A stretch of DNA of 10,998 nucleotides. Source: JBHIDQ01 sp046760155. Its GTDB lineage: Bacteria > Chloroflexota > Dehalococcoidia > Dehalococcoidales > RBG-16-60-22. How positions within the stretch are numbered: the first letter of the stretch is position 1; each line of letters begins with the position of its first letter. The notes beneath the pieces are model-generated. The model was not told where the DNA came from, did no database searches, and saw only the letters and a list, made by a program, of their open reading frames with translations. Shown here piece by piece: positions 6,084-10,998 of this stretch. The DNA is taken from positions 1-10,998 of the forward strand of contig JBHIDQ010000048.1 of NCBI GenBank assembly GCA_046760155.1, written 5' to 3'. Made by a program: the position numbers and the translations under genes.

Positions 6084-7460
6084 GTGGAAGGGTTGCTAAA
6101 CAGTCTTTCGGAGGACTTGCTCGTTAAAATCTGGCAACACCAGTTGCTGGGTAGGACTGACCTGACCACAGAAGAGGGTGAACCGATAAAGATAATCTAC
6201 CCGGGAAGGATTAATGACGACCAGGGTGCTGATTTGCTGGATGCAGCTATTGCCACCAATCAAGGATTGCTAAAGGGAGACGTGGAAATTCATGTCAAAT
6301 CGAGCGACTGGCGTGCTCACCGCCACTACCAAGACCAAAGCTATAACCGGGTAATCCTGCACGTGGTGATGTGGCATGACACCAAGGCAATTTCCAATCT
6401 CCTAAATGGAGGCAAAGTTCCTACTCTAGCGCTACACAAATACATCGGGACGCTAACTAGCCAGTGGACCAATCTAGCCTATTCTACCGACACTTTAGAC
6501 CTGCCCTGTCATCAGACTGGGGAAAACTTGCCAACGGGTATTCTCGCCAAATTTCTAGATAGCGCCGGGAAAGAAAGGTTTCTCGCCAAAGCGGCCAAGT
6601 TTCAGGCTGATTTAACGCAAACGGAAGCCAGTCAATCCCTCTACCAGGGAATAATGGGTGCCCTGGGTTACTCGAAGAACAAACTCCCCTTCCTAGAACT
6701 GGCCCGTAGGTTGCCACTTCAGGTTCTGGAGTCACTGACACAAAGTAAAATGTCGGCTGAGGAATGCCTTGCCCGTCAACAAGCTCTGCTGCTGGGTACT
6801 GCCGGACTGCTGCCGTCACAGCGTCCCAGTTGGCATCAGAAAAATAGAATAGATGACCGGTGGGTCGAAAAACTGGAGCAACTGTGGGCTTCGGCTCACC
6901 AGACCGAGGTAATGTCGGAGAATAACTGGCATCTGTTTAAGGTCAGACCAAATAACTCCCCCGTCCGGCGGTTAGCGGCGATGAGCTACCTCACCCTCCG
7001 CTATCGAGAAAAAGGAATCTTTGACGGGTTAGTGAATCAGCTAAAAAAAGCAGCGGTAAGTAAAGAACGCCATAAATTGGAAAAAGCGCTGCGGATAACC
7101 AGCAACGGTTATTGGGCAAGCCATTTTGATTTTGGCTTCGTCAGTAGTCTCAGAAACCTGACTCTTCTCGGCAGTGGCCGCGCCGCTGATATTGCCGTCA
7201 ATGTGCTCTTACCCTTCACTGTTGCCTGGGGCAAATTTACCGCTCAGCCAGAACTCGCCAGAAAGGCTTTGGCGCTTTATTACCACTACCCTAAACTGGT
7301 AACAAATACCATCGAAAGGCATATGAGCAAGCAACTTGGGTTAAGCCGTAGTTTGGTCAATTCAGCCCGGCGACAACAAGGACTAATCCACATTTATAAT
7401 AACCTGTGCTCGCAAGGGAATTGCCACGGCTGTCCTTTAGGCGGAACCGGACTGAGATAA
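6084..7460 (+). CDS. DUF2851 family protein of unknown function, possibly nuclease-like
   Basis: This protein (458 aa) matches my memory of the uncharacterised DUF2851 family of Chloroflexota and Bacteroidota. The conserved N-terminal core runs GRINDDQGADLLDA (41-54), then GDVEIHVKSSDW (65-76), then HYQDQSYNRVILHVVMWHD (81-99). An acidic residue (D50 or D53) followed about 15 residues later by a beta strand with E68, H70 and K72 is compatible with a PD-(D/E)XK-like core, but the E-x-K signature is not canonical. The middle is mostly helical, and the C-terminus carries C442-X4-C447-X2-C450, a possible metal or Fe-S site; C142 could be a fourth ligand. The GTG at 6084 has only a weak AAAGAG upstream. 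TTG at 6093 (455 aa) has AGGTGG at 6082-6087 and may be the true start. It probably belongs to one regulon with the XRE gene. The 3' end overlaps the convergent HAD gene by 24 bp. Confidence 0.85.
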   Translation: MEGLLNSLSEDLLVKIWQHQLLGRTDLTTEEGEPIKIIYPGRINDDQGADLLDAAIATNQGLLKGDVEIHVKSSDWRAHRHYQDQSYNRVILHVVMWHDTKAISNLLNGGKVPTLALHKYIGTLTSQWTNLAYSTDTLDLPCHQTGENLPTGILAKFLDSAGKERFLAKAAKFQADLTQTEASQSLYQGIMGALGYSKNKLPFLELARRLPLQVLESLTQSKMSAEECLARQQALLLGTAGLLPSQRPSWHQKNRIDDRWVEKLEQLWASAHQTEVMSENNWHLFKVRPNNSPVRRLAAMSYLTLRYREKGIFDGLVNQLKKAAVSKERHKLEKALRITSNGYWASHFDFGFVSSLRNLTLLGSGRAADIAVNVLLPFTVAWGKFTAQPELARKALALYYHYPKLVTNTIERHMSKQLGLSRSLVNSARRQQGLIHIYNNLCSQGNCHGCPLGGTGLR

Positions 7461-8150
7461 GTGCTCCCTCAGTTGATAGAGGTTCTGGAGGCGTGGGCAG
7501 TCGTTAATCTCGCTAAAGTAGCCGCCACGGTCAAGCAGTACTCCCTCCATTCCCACCTTTTTCGCCCCGACAACATCAATCTGGTACTGGTCACCGACGT
7601 ACATTGCCTCCGCAGCCCGGACTCTGGCTCGTTTCAGCGCTTCCCAAAATATCTCCGGCTGTGGCTTGTTATGGCCGACGTCCTGCGAGGTCACCACCAC
7701 CTGAAGCCATGAGGTCAGTCCCAGCTCATTCAAAAGCGAGGTTATATCACGATCCACATTTGAAATAAGCCCCAGAATTAACCCTCGGCCTTTGAGGTCA
7801 GTCAGTGCCGGCATGACATCATCGAAGAGCACCAGCTTCATATCAAACTGCCGCATTTTGCCCAGCAGACCAAGGAGGACTTTTTCCTTAGCTTCTATCC
7901 CGGCTTCCTTGAGTAATATCTTTTCATATTGAACCAATACCGCGGTCTGCTCTTCCTTTGACCGCTGACTAAAGGAAGAACGGGCAATCTCTTGATAGAT
8001 GAATTCGTCAGCAATGACCAGAGGTCGACGAAGAACCTCTGGACTTACCTCAATGCCAGACTCTCTTAATGCTCTCGCCTGGAGTTCTTCTCGGGGAGGT
8101 TCGTAGCGAACTAGGGTTTGGTAAAGGTCGAAAAAGACGGCTTTAATCAT
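7437..8150 (-). CDS. HAD-superfamily hydrolase with DxY motif I
   Basis: This 237-residue cytoplasmic HAD hydrolase is of the class IA (helical cap) layout. Motif I is FFDLYQTL with nucleophile D8; the second position, normally the acid/base Asp, is Y10. Motif II is S130 in GLISN, motif III is K162 in GHNKPQPEIF, and motif IV is GDQYQID with D187 and D192. The cap lies between about residues 15 and 105. The D-x-Y-x-T pattern is the one seen in L-2-haloacid dehalogenases (FDAYGTL) and REG-2-like proteins rather than typical phosphatases. Other haloacid dehalogenase active-site residues are not clearly present, so the substrate is open. The ATG at 8150 has a weak GAAGGGA 11-12 bp upstream, with a fair promoter further upstream. 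The 3' end overlaps DUF2851 tail to tail. Confidence 0.88.
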   Translation of the reverse strand: MIKAVFFDLYQTLVRYEPPREELQARALRESGIEVSPEVLRRPLVIADEFIYQEIARSSFSQRSKEEQTAVLVQYEKILLKEAGIEAKEKVLLGLLGKMRQFDMKLVLFDDVMPALTDLKGRGLILGLISNVDRDITSLLNELGLTSWLQVVVTSQDVGHNKPQPEIFWEALKRARVRAAEAMYVGDQYQIDVVGAKKVGMEGVLLDRGGYFSEINDCPRLQNLYQLREHLSQSGSA

Positions 8151-8185
8151 TATAATTATTTCCCTTCATTGGTTAGAACAGTGCT

Positions 8186-8215
8186 ATTGTAAATGAAGTG
8201 GTTCCCGTCTGTAAA
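8186..8215 (-). promoter_or_regulatory. Predicted promoter of the HAD hydrolase gene
   Basis: On the minus strand TTTACA (8215-8210, 5 of 6), an 18-bp spacer, and TACAAT (8191-8186, 5 of 6). The predicted transcript starts near 8179, about 30 nt before the ATG. It is a consensus match only. Confidence 0.5.
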
Positions 8216-8223
8216 GGAGTCAA

Positions 8224-8240
8224 AGAGGGGCGAAGCCTCT
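8224..8240. repeat. Small GC-rich hairpin
   Basis: AGAGG (8224-8228) and CCTCT (8236-8240) enclose GGCGAAG, or alternatively GGC-GAA-GCC forms the inner stem with a 2-nt bulge. It lies immediately beside the palindromic repeat at 8245-8305 and may be part of the same intergenic element. There is no strong T tract, so terminator function is doubtful. Confidence 0.4.
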
Positions 8241-8244
8241 CTTA

Positions 8245-8305
8245 TCTAACTCCCTCCCCCTTCCCCTTATCAAGGGGAAGGGGGATAAAGGGGGATGTGG
8301 TTAGA
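8245..8305. repeat. Palindromic intergenic repeat with terminal TCTAAC/GTTAGA
   Basis: The core is a perfect 13-bp stem: CCCCCTTCCCCTT (8256-8268) and AAGGGGAAGGGGG (8272-8284) with a 3-nt loop. Outside it, TCTAAC (8245-8250) and GTTAGA (8300-8305) are a terminal inverted pair, giving a 61-bp unit. C/G-rich palindromes of this kind are, from memory, frequent dispersed repeats in Chloroflexota genomes. The 237-bp gap between the HAD and dUTPase genes holds this unit, the adjacent hairpin and the two promoters, and no gene. Confidence 0.65.
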
Positions 8306-8353
8306 AATAATATCATGGCGTGCCGTCATTAAACAAATTGCCGGGTAAAAGTG

Positions 8354-8381
8354 TATACTAGACAGTAGCTAATTAAAGGAG
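8354..8381 (+). promoter_or_regulatory. -10 box and ribosome binding site of the dUTPase-like gene
   Basis: TATACT (8354-8359) is a 5 of 6 match to the -10 consensus; the best -35 candidate, TTAAAC at 8329-8334 with a 19-bp spacer, is poor. AAAGGAG (8375-8381) lies 6 bp before the ATG at 8388 and fixes that start. Confidence 0.45.
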
Positions 8382-8387
8382 CTTGCA

Positions 8388-8900
8388 ATGGCCGCCGTTT
8401 TAGCCAAGTCGGAAATTCAGCAGTTACTAAAAGTAAAACCGCCCCTGATTGAAGGCTGGGTTGACCTTGAGCAGCAGGTGCAGCCTAACGGCTTTGACCT
8501 TACCCTGCGTGAGGTGGCTTTACTCCAGTCAGCGGGTAGAATAACAGTTGAGAATAGCCAGAGGCTGGTATCTGAGTTAGCTCCTCTGGTCTTTGATGGC
8601 ATGGGTTTTATTGACCTGATGCCCGGGGCTTACGTTATTACCTATAATGAGATTGTGCACCTACCCAAGAATATTATGGCCCTGGCCACACCACGGTCGA
8701 GCCTGCTCCGCTGTGGTGTCATGATAAACACCGCGGTCTGGGACGCTGGCTACTCAGGCCGCTCCCAATCTCTGCTCATAGTTTATAATCCTCAGGGGTT
8801 TCGCCTGCAGCGAAATGCCAGAATCGTGCAACTCGTTTTTCTGCGGCTAACTCAGCAAACCGAAGGCTACCGCGGAGCCTATCAGAAAGAAAATATATAG
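8388..8900 (+). CDS. dut: dCTP deaminase/dUTPase-fold protein, probably dUTP diphosphatase
   Basis: This 170-residue homotrimer-type protein belongs to the dCTP deaminase/dUTPase superfamily and limits uracil in DNA by removing dUTP or supplying dUMP. The N-terminal QPNGFDLTL (32-40) and the phosphate-binding PRSSLLRCG (102-110) are superfamily signatures. The uracil/catalytic segment is NTAVWDAGYSG (114-124) with D119 as the probable catalytic Asp. In dCTP deaminases a glutamate follows this turn (the TLE/VLE segment); here the region reads SQSLLIVYN, so the deaminase Glu appears absent and plain dUTPase activity is more likely. It ends in a YQ-containing tail (GAYQKENI). The length is close to archaeal-type dUTPases. 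It is a single-gene unit with its own ribosome binding site, ending 6 bp from the convergent kinase gene. A dCTP deaminase label is the main alternative. Confidence 0.85.
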   Translation: MAAVLAKSEIQQLLKVKPPLIEGWVDLEQQVQPNGFDLTLREVALLQSAGRITVENSQRLVSELAPLVFDGMGFIDLMPGAYVITYNEIVHLPKNIMALATPRSSLLRCGVMINTAVWDAGYSGRSQSLLIVYNPQGFRLQRNARIVQLVFLRLTQQTEGYRGAYQKENI

Positions 8901-8906
8901 TCACTC

Positions 8907-9509
8907 CTATTTCTTTGCCACACCGGTGATGTACCAATCTTCCGGCGGGTCATGCCGGGTATCAACTATCAAGTGAGTGATTTCAAGGTTCGGGTACAAG
9001 TTCTTCAGGTCATTCAGGTCCACTTCTTCGAATCTCTTTTTATTGTTGTGATAGGCTTGCTCGGTAAGAGCATTCGACTCATAGTCCTCTTTGGTCCGCT
9101 TTAGGATACGTCCGATGGCTACCTCCTGCGGGCAGTCAGTTTGCAGGATGACAAACCTCAGCTTGTGTTTCGCCGCGATTGCCGCCGCACGCCTTCTTAA
9201 TGACTGGGTAATAAAGGTGGCATCCAGTATCACCCCACCACCCCTGCCCAGACTTTCCTCTGCCCGTCGGAACATCTCGTCATAGACCATGGTTCGTTTC
9301 TCCATGTTAGCGGCAACTTTTTCGTCAAAAATATCCTCGTCCTTCAGCACCTCCAGCCTAATCAGGTCAGAACGGAGGAGAGGATAGCCTGTAATTTTGG
9401 CTACTTCCTCGGTCGTCTCTGTTTTCCAGGTACCGGGAAGACCACAGGCAATTAGCAAAAAACCTGAGCCCAGCTCGGTTTCGATGAATTTTCTAAATGG
9501 CTCTTTCAA
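8907..9509 (-). CDS. P-loop kinase/ATPase (AAA_33, COG0645-like) with altered Walker A
   Basis: This 200-residue predicted small-molecule kinase is of the type often fused to, or next to, COG2187 aminoglycoside-phosphotransferase-like proteins; the substrate is unknown. The P loop is G23-L-P-G-T-W28-K-T30: the glycine before the lysine is Trp (codon TGG, one base from GGG). Other elements look normal: LLRSDLIRLEV with D48, the Walker B-like VILDATF with D96, and a basic lid CPQEVAIGRILKR (R134, R138). The start is TTG 9509, preceded by GGGAGGTGA at good spacing; an ATG 5 bp upstream is out of frame and stops after two codons. The COG2187-like gene lies upstream on the same strand, in the order seen in fused proteins, but the GIY-YIG element separates them. 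No promoter of its own is obvious. Confidence 0.85.
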   Translation of the reverse strand: MKEPFRKFIETELGSGFLLIACGLPGTWKTETTEEVAKITGYPLLRSDLIRLEVLKDEDIFDEKVAANMEKRTMVYDEMFRRAEESLGRGGGVILDATFITQSLRRRAAAIAAKHKLRFVILQTDCPQEVAIGRILKRTKEDYESNALTEQAYHNNKKRFEEVDLNDLKNLYPNLEITHLIVDTRHDPPEDWYITGVAKK

Positions 9510-9546
9510 TCCATCACCTCCCTACCATTTAGTTTTGTCTCACTAG

Positions 9547-9574
9547 GTCATTGCGAGCGAAGCGAAGCAATCTC
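9547..9574 (+). repeat. Left terminal inverted repeat of the GIY-YIG element
   Basis: A 28-nt arm made of an 11-bp outer block, a 5-bp middle (CGAAG) and a 12-bp inner block. It contains the REP-like pattern TTGCGAGCGAAGCGAAGCAA, which I recall from dispersed repeats in many bacterial genomes. It is GC-rich compared with the AT-rich gene it borders. Confidence 0.8.
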
Positions 9575-9862
9575 TCATAATTCTTCATACAAATCTCGCC
9601 ATTCTTTATTCATACTATTGACTAACTCAATCTTCTTCTGTCTTGAACCACCTTTGATCTGTTTCTCTCTCAAAATAGCATTCTCTACGTCCTCAAATAC
9701 CTCATAATACACAAGTTTAGTAATATTATATTTCTTGGTAAATCCTCCAGCCAGTTTCTCCTTATGCTCATAAACCCTTCTTTTTAGGTCGTTGGTAACG
9801 CCCGTATAAATTACCGTATTCCTTTTGTTGGTCATTATATAAATGTAGTACTGTCTGTCCAT
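9575..9862 (-). CDS. GIY-YIG superfamily endonuclease-like protein
   Basis: This 95-residue protein consists of a single GIY-YIG nuclease domain (UPF0213/YhbQ-like), predicted to cut DNA with a metal ion. The two core strands are YYIYIM (5-10) and IYTGVT (18-23), giving Y6/Y8 and Y19-T-G21. The catalytic arginine is R28 or R29 in NDLKRRVYEH, and the metal-binding glutamate is probably E66 in LREKQIKGGSRQKK. It ends with NSMNKEWRDLYEEL, typical of the family. Base composition is clearly more AT-rich than the neighbouring genes, consistent with transfer. There is no ribosome binding site before the ATG at 9862, and the right inverted repeat ends 14 bp upstream. Sitting exactly between inverted repeats, it is a candidate mobilising enzyme for them. 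The function in vivo is unknown. Confidence 0.92.
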   Translation of the reverse strand: MDRQYYIYIMTNKRNTVIYTGVTNDLKRRVYEHKEKLAGGFTKKYNITKLVYYEVFEDVENAILREKQIKGGSRQKKIELVNSMNKEWRDLYEEL

Positions 9863-9876
9863 CTGGGTTGTCTATT

Positions 9877-9911
9877 GAGATTGCTTCGTCACAAGCGCTC
9901 CTCGCAATGAC
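9877..9911 (-). repeat. Right terminal inverted repeat of the GIY-YIG element
   Basis: A 35-nt arm with the same 12-bp inner and 11-bp outer blocks as the left arm, in inverted orientation, but a longer 12-nt middle (TCACAAGCGCTC against CGAAG). The differing middles suggest that the blocks are conserved by selection or recent copying while the middle has drifted or been deleted. Confidence 0.8.
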
Positions 9912-9952
9912 AGGAGAAAGTAACAAAATATACTGGTAGCATTCTATGCGCT

Positions 9953-9988
9953 CATTTCCTTGGCATTACTCATTTCTTTGGTATTACT
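9953..9988. repeat. Tandem duplication of an 18-bp unit
   Basis: CATTTCCTTGGCATTACT (9953-9970) is followed directly by CATTTCTTTGGTATTACT (9971-9988), with two differences in 18. The pair lies in the 149-bp gap between the GIY-YIG gene and the APH-like gene, just outside the mobile element. No function is visible. Confidence 0.8.
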
Positions 9989-10011
9989 GCCCCTCTTATT
10001 TTTTGTGAGTT

Positions 10012-10998
10012 TCAATCGCCCTTTAGGTACGACTCGGCAAGCTCAAAATAGTTCCTGGCGATAGCTGAAACTCCTGCCTTCTCTTCTTTGCCAATATGGG
10101 GATCATCCAGCTTGAAACTCTCCACCTTACCCCGCACATACGCCCGGTAGCACTTGTAGAAATTAAGCAAAACCGTCAGTTCCTTATCTTGACTTTGGGC
10201 GGCGTAAGTATTAACGAAGTGGCGTGACAGGTCAGCCCTCCCGTAATGGTCCAAATCCATGGCCAGAAAGGCAACCTCAGAGGCAACATCACAATACCTA
10301 AACCGGTCATTGAATTCAATGCAGTCGTAGATACAGATGCCATCGCCGAAACAAATGTGGGCAGCGTGAAGGTCACCATGGCAATCCCTTATCCGGCCAT
10401 CGGCGATTCTCTGGTGAAATAAAGCGGCATTTTTCTGAATAAAACGGTTGGTATAAGCCCTGATACGCTGATACTTCTCCCGAGAAATGGTCCTGCCGAT
10501 GTATGGCTCGGTCTGGACAAAATTCTCCCCGGTATTTTCGGTGATAGTATCAAGACTGCCAAAGGCACTGATGCGGGCGTTGGTCTCTGCTTTCTGGTGA
10601 AATTCGGCCAGCTTTTCCGCCACGCCGGTTAGCATTTGCGGTGATACCTGATCATTGGCCAGCAGGACATTCAGCATCGCTTCCTGGGGGAGGCGGCGCA
10701 TTTTCACGGCATACTCTATCGCTTTGCCCTGTCCTCCCAGCACTATATGCCCTTTATCCCTGACTATTGGTACTGCTCCCAGATAGGCATCCGGGCAGAG
10801 CCGCCGGTTAAGTTCGACTTCCCGCTGGCAGTAAAAACGGCGCTTTTCCAGAGTGGTGTAGTCAAGGTAACCCAGATTTACCGGCTTCTTCACCTTATAC
10901 ACGTAATCATCAGCCAAAAAGACGAATGACATCTGGGTTTGCACTAACTCCACCTTCTGTGGCAAGTGTGGATAGGCTTTCGGGTCAAGTAGCGCCTG
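10012..10998 (-). CDS. APH-like kinase (COG2187 type), 5' end outside the window
   Basis: This is a predicted phosphotransferase with the aminoglycoside phosphotransferase/protein-kinase-like fold. The reading frame stays open to the right edge: before the TTG at 10965 it encodes QALLDPKAYPHL, which matches the family N-terminus, so TTG 10965 is not the true start. Numbering from that TTG, the ATP-binding lysine region is YVYKVKKPVNLGYLD (21-35), with a helix glutamate in CQREVELNRRL (46-56). The catalytic loop is HGDLH (196-200, D198), and the metal-binding aspartate is probably D214 in CIYDCIEFND, followed by the family's FRYCDVASEVAFLAMDLD. The physiological substrate is unknown, and antibiotic resistance should not be assumed. 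In relatives a COG0645-type P-loop kinase is fused C-terminally or follows directly; here it follows after the GIY-YIG element. Confidence 0.88.
   Translation of the reverse strand, partial: QALLDPKAYPHLPQKVELVQTQMSFVFLADDYVYKVKKPVNLGYLDYTTLEKRRFYCQREVELNRRLCPDAYLGAVPIVRDKGHIVLGGQGKAIEYAVKMRRLPQEAMLNVLLANDQVSPQMLTGVAEKLAEFHQKAETNARISAFGSLDTITENTGENFVQTEPYIGRTISREKYQRIRAYTNRFIQKNAALFHQRIADGRIRDCHGDLHAAHICFGDGICIYDCIEFNDRFRYCDVASEVAFLAMDLDHYGRADLSRHFVNTYAAQSQDKELTVLLNFYKCYRAYVRGKVESFKLDDPHIGKEEKAGVSAIARNYFELAESYLKGD

Larger units (their letters stand above)
9547..9911 (-). mobile_element. 365-bp GIY-YIG element bounded by two-block terminal inverted repeats
   Basis: The outer block GTCATTGCGAG (9547-9557) is the exact reverse complement of CTCGCAATGAC (9901-9911), and the inner block CGAAGCAATCTC (9563-9574) is the exact reverse complement of GAGATTGCTTCG (9877-9888). 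Only one gene, a GIY-YIG nuclease, fits inside, and its stop codon touches the left inner block. The element lies between two genes that normally form a pair. Mobility is inferred. No convincing target duplication is seen beyond a possible AG on each side. Confidence 0.7.

Noticed and set aside
5793..7460. XRE gene plus next gene as a classical toxin-antitoxin pair
   Set aside because: The XRE protein resembles antitoxin-type regulators, but the partner is a 458-aa DUF2851 protein with its own promoter, not a small RelE/HigB-type toxin, and no toxin gene lies upstream.
8256..8296. G-quadruplex in the G-rich half of the intergenic repeat
   Set aside because: Only three G runs of four or more are close together and the fourth is GG, so no canonical three-layer quadruplex can form; the perfect hairpin explains the sequence.
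9575..9862. GIY-YIG gene as a group I intron homing endonuclease
   Set aside because: It does not interrupt a gene, no intron structure is visible, and the protein is the short single-domain type; the inverted repeats point to another kind of element.
9947..10014. A 23-codon TTG-initiated small gene downstream of the APH-like kinase
   Set aside because: It rests on a tandem repeat, has no clear ribosome binding site and no recognisable relatives; chance is more likely.
10012..10965. TTG at 10965 as the true start of the APH-like gene
   Set aside because: The frame stays open to the window edge and the 11 codons before it match the family N-terminus, so the gene begins outside the window.

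Overview
The window looks like a chromosomal segment of an anaerobic bacterium, most likely a Chloroflexota member of the Dehalococcoidia type. The pointers are a GroEL whose early segment reads GPKGHPVALDKKWGAP, a DUF2851 protein, an archaeal-style DCD-fold dUTPase, and an ADP-forming acyl-CoA synthetase fused in the beta-alpha order. Composition is roughly balanced and no marker gene fixes the taxon, so this is an inference from protein resemblance. I see no rRNA, tRNA or CRISPR array.

Layout. (1) Positions 1-3505, plus strand: a promoter, an ADP-forming acetate/acyl-CoA ligase and, 41 bp later, an M16 zinc peptidase. (2) 3509-3543: a bidirectional terminator shared with the convergent groESL operon. 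(3) 3569-5633, minus strand: groES-groEL behind a sigma70-type promoter and a perfect CIRCE element, the HrcA heat-shock operator. (4) 5758-7460, plus strand: a small XRE-family regulator and a DUF2851 protein. Each has its own promoter, and the same ACAC-N6-GTGT palindrome sits at the same place between -35 and -10 in both. (5) 7437-8215, minus strand: a HAD-family hydrolase whose 3' end overlaps that of the DUF2851 gene by 24 bp. (6) 8224-8305: a small hairpin and a palindromic intergenic repeat. (7) 8388-8900, plus strand: a DCD/dUTPase-fold gene. (8) 8907-10998, minus strand: an APH-like kinase (COG2187 type, 5' end outside the window) and a P-loop kinase (COG0645 type). These are often fused or adjacent, but here a 365-bp element lies between them; it encodes a GIY-YIG nuclease and has two-block terminal inverted repeats.

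How the genes work together. The ligase probably makes ATP from acyl-CoA. GroESL is under classical heat-shock repression. The XRE/DUF2851 pair looks like a self-contained regulon: the repressor probably silences its own, apparently leaderless, promoter and the neighbouring DUF2851 promoter together. DUF2851 carries a motif block compatible with a PD-(D/E)XK-like nuclease core and a C-terminal CX4CX2C cluster. That unit and the GIY-YIG inverted-repeat element are the two parts most worth following up.
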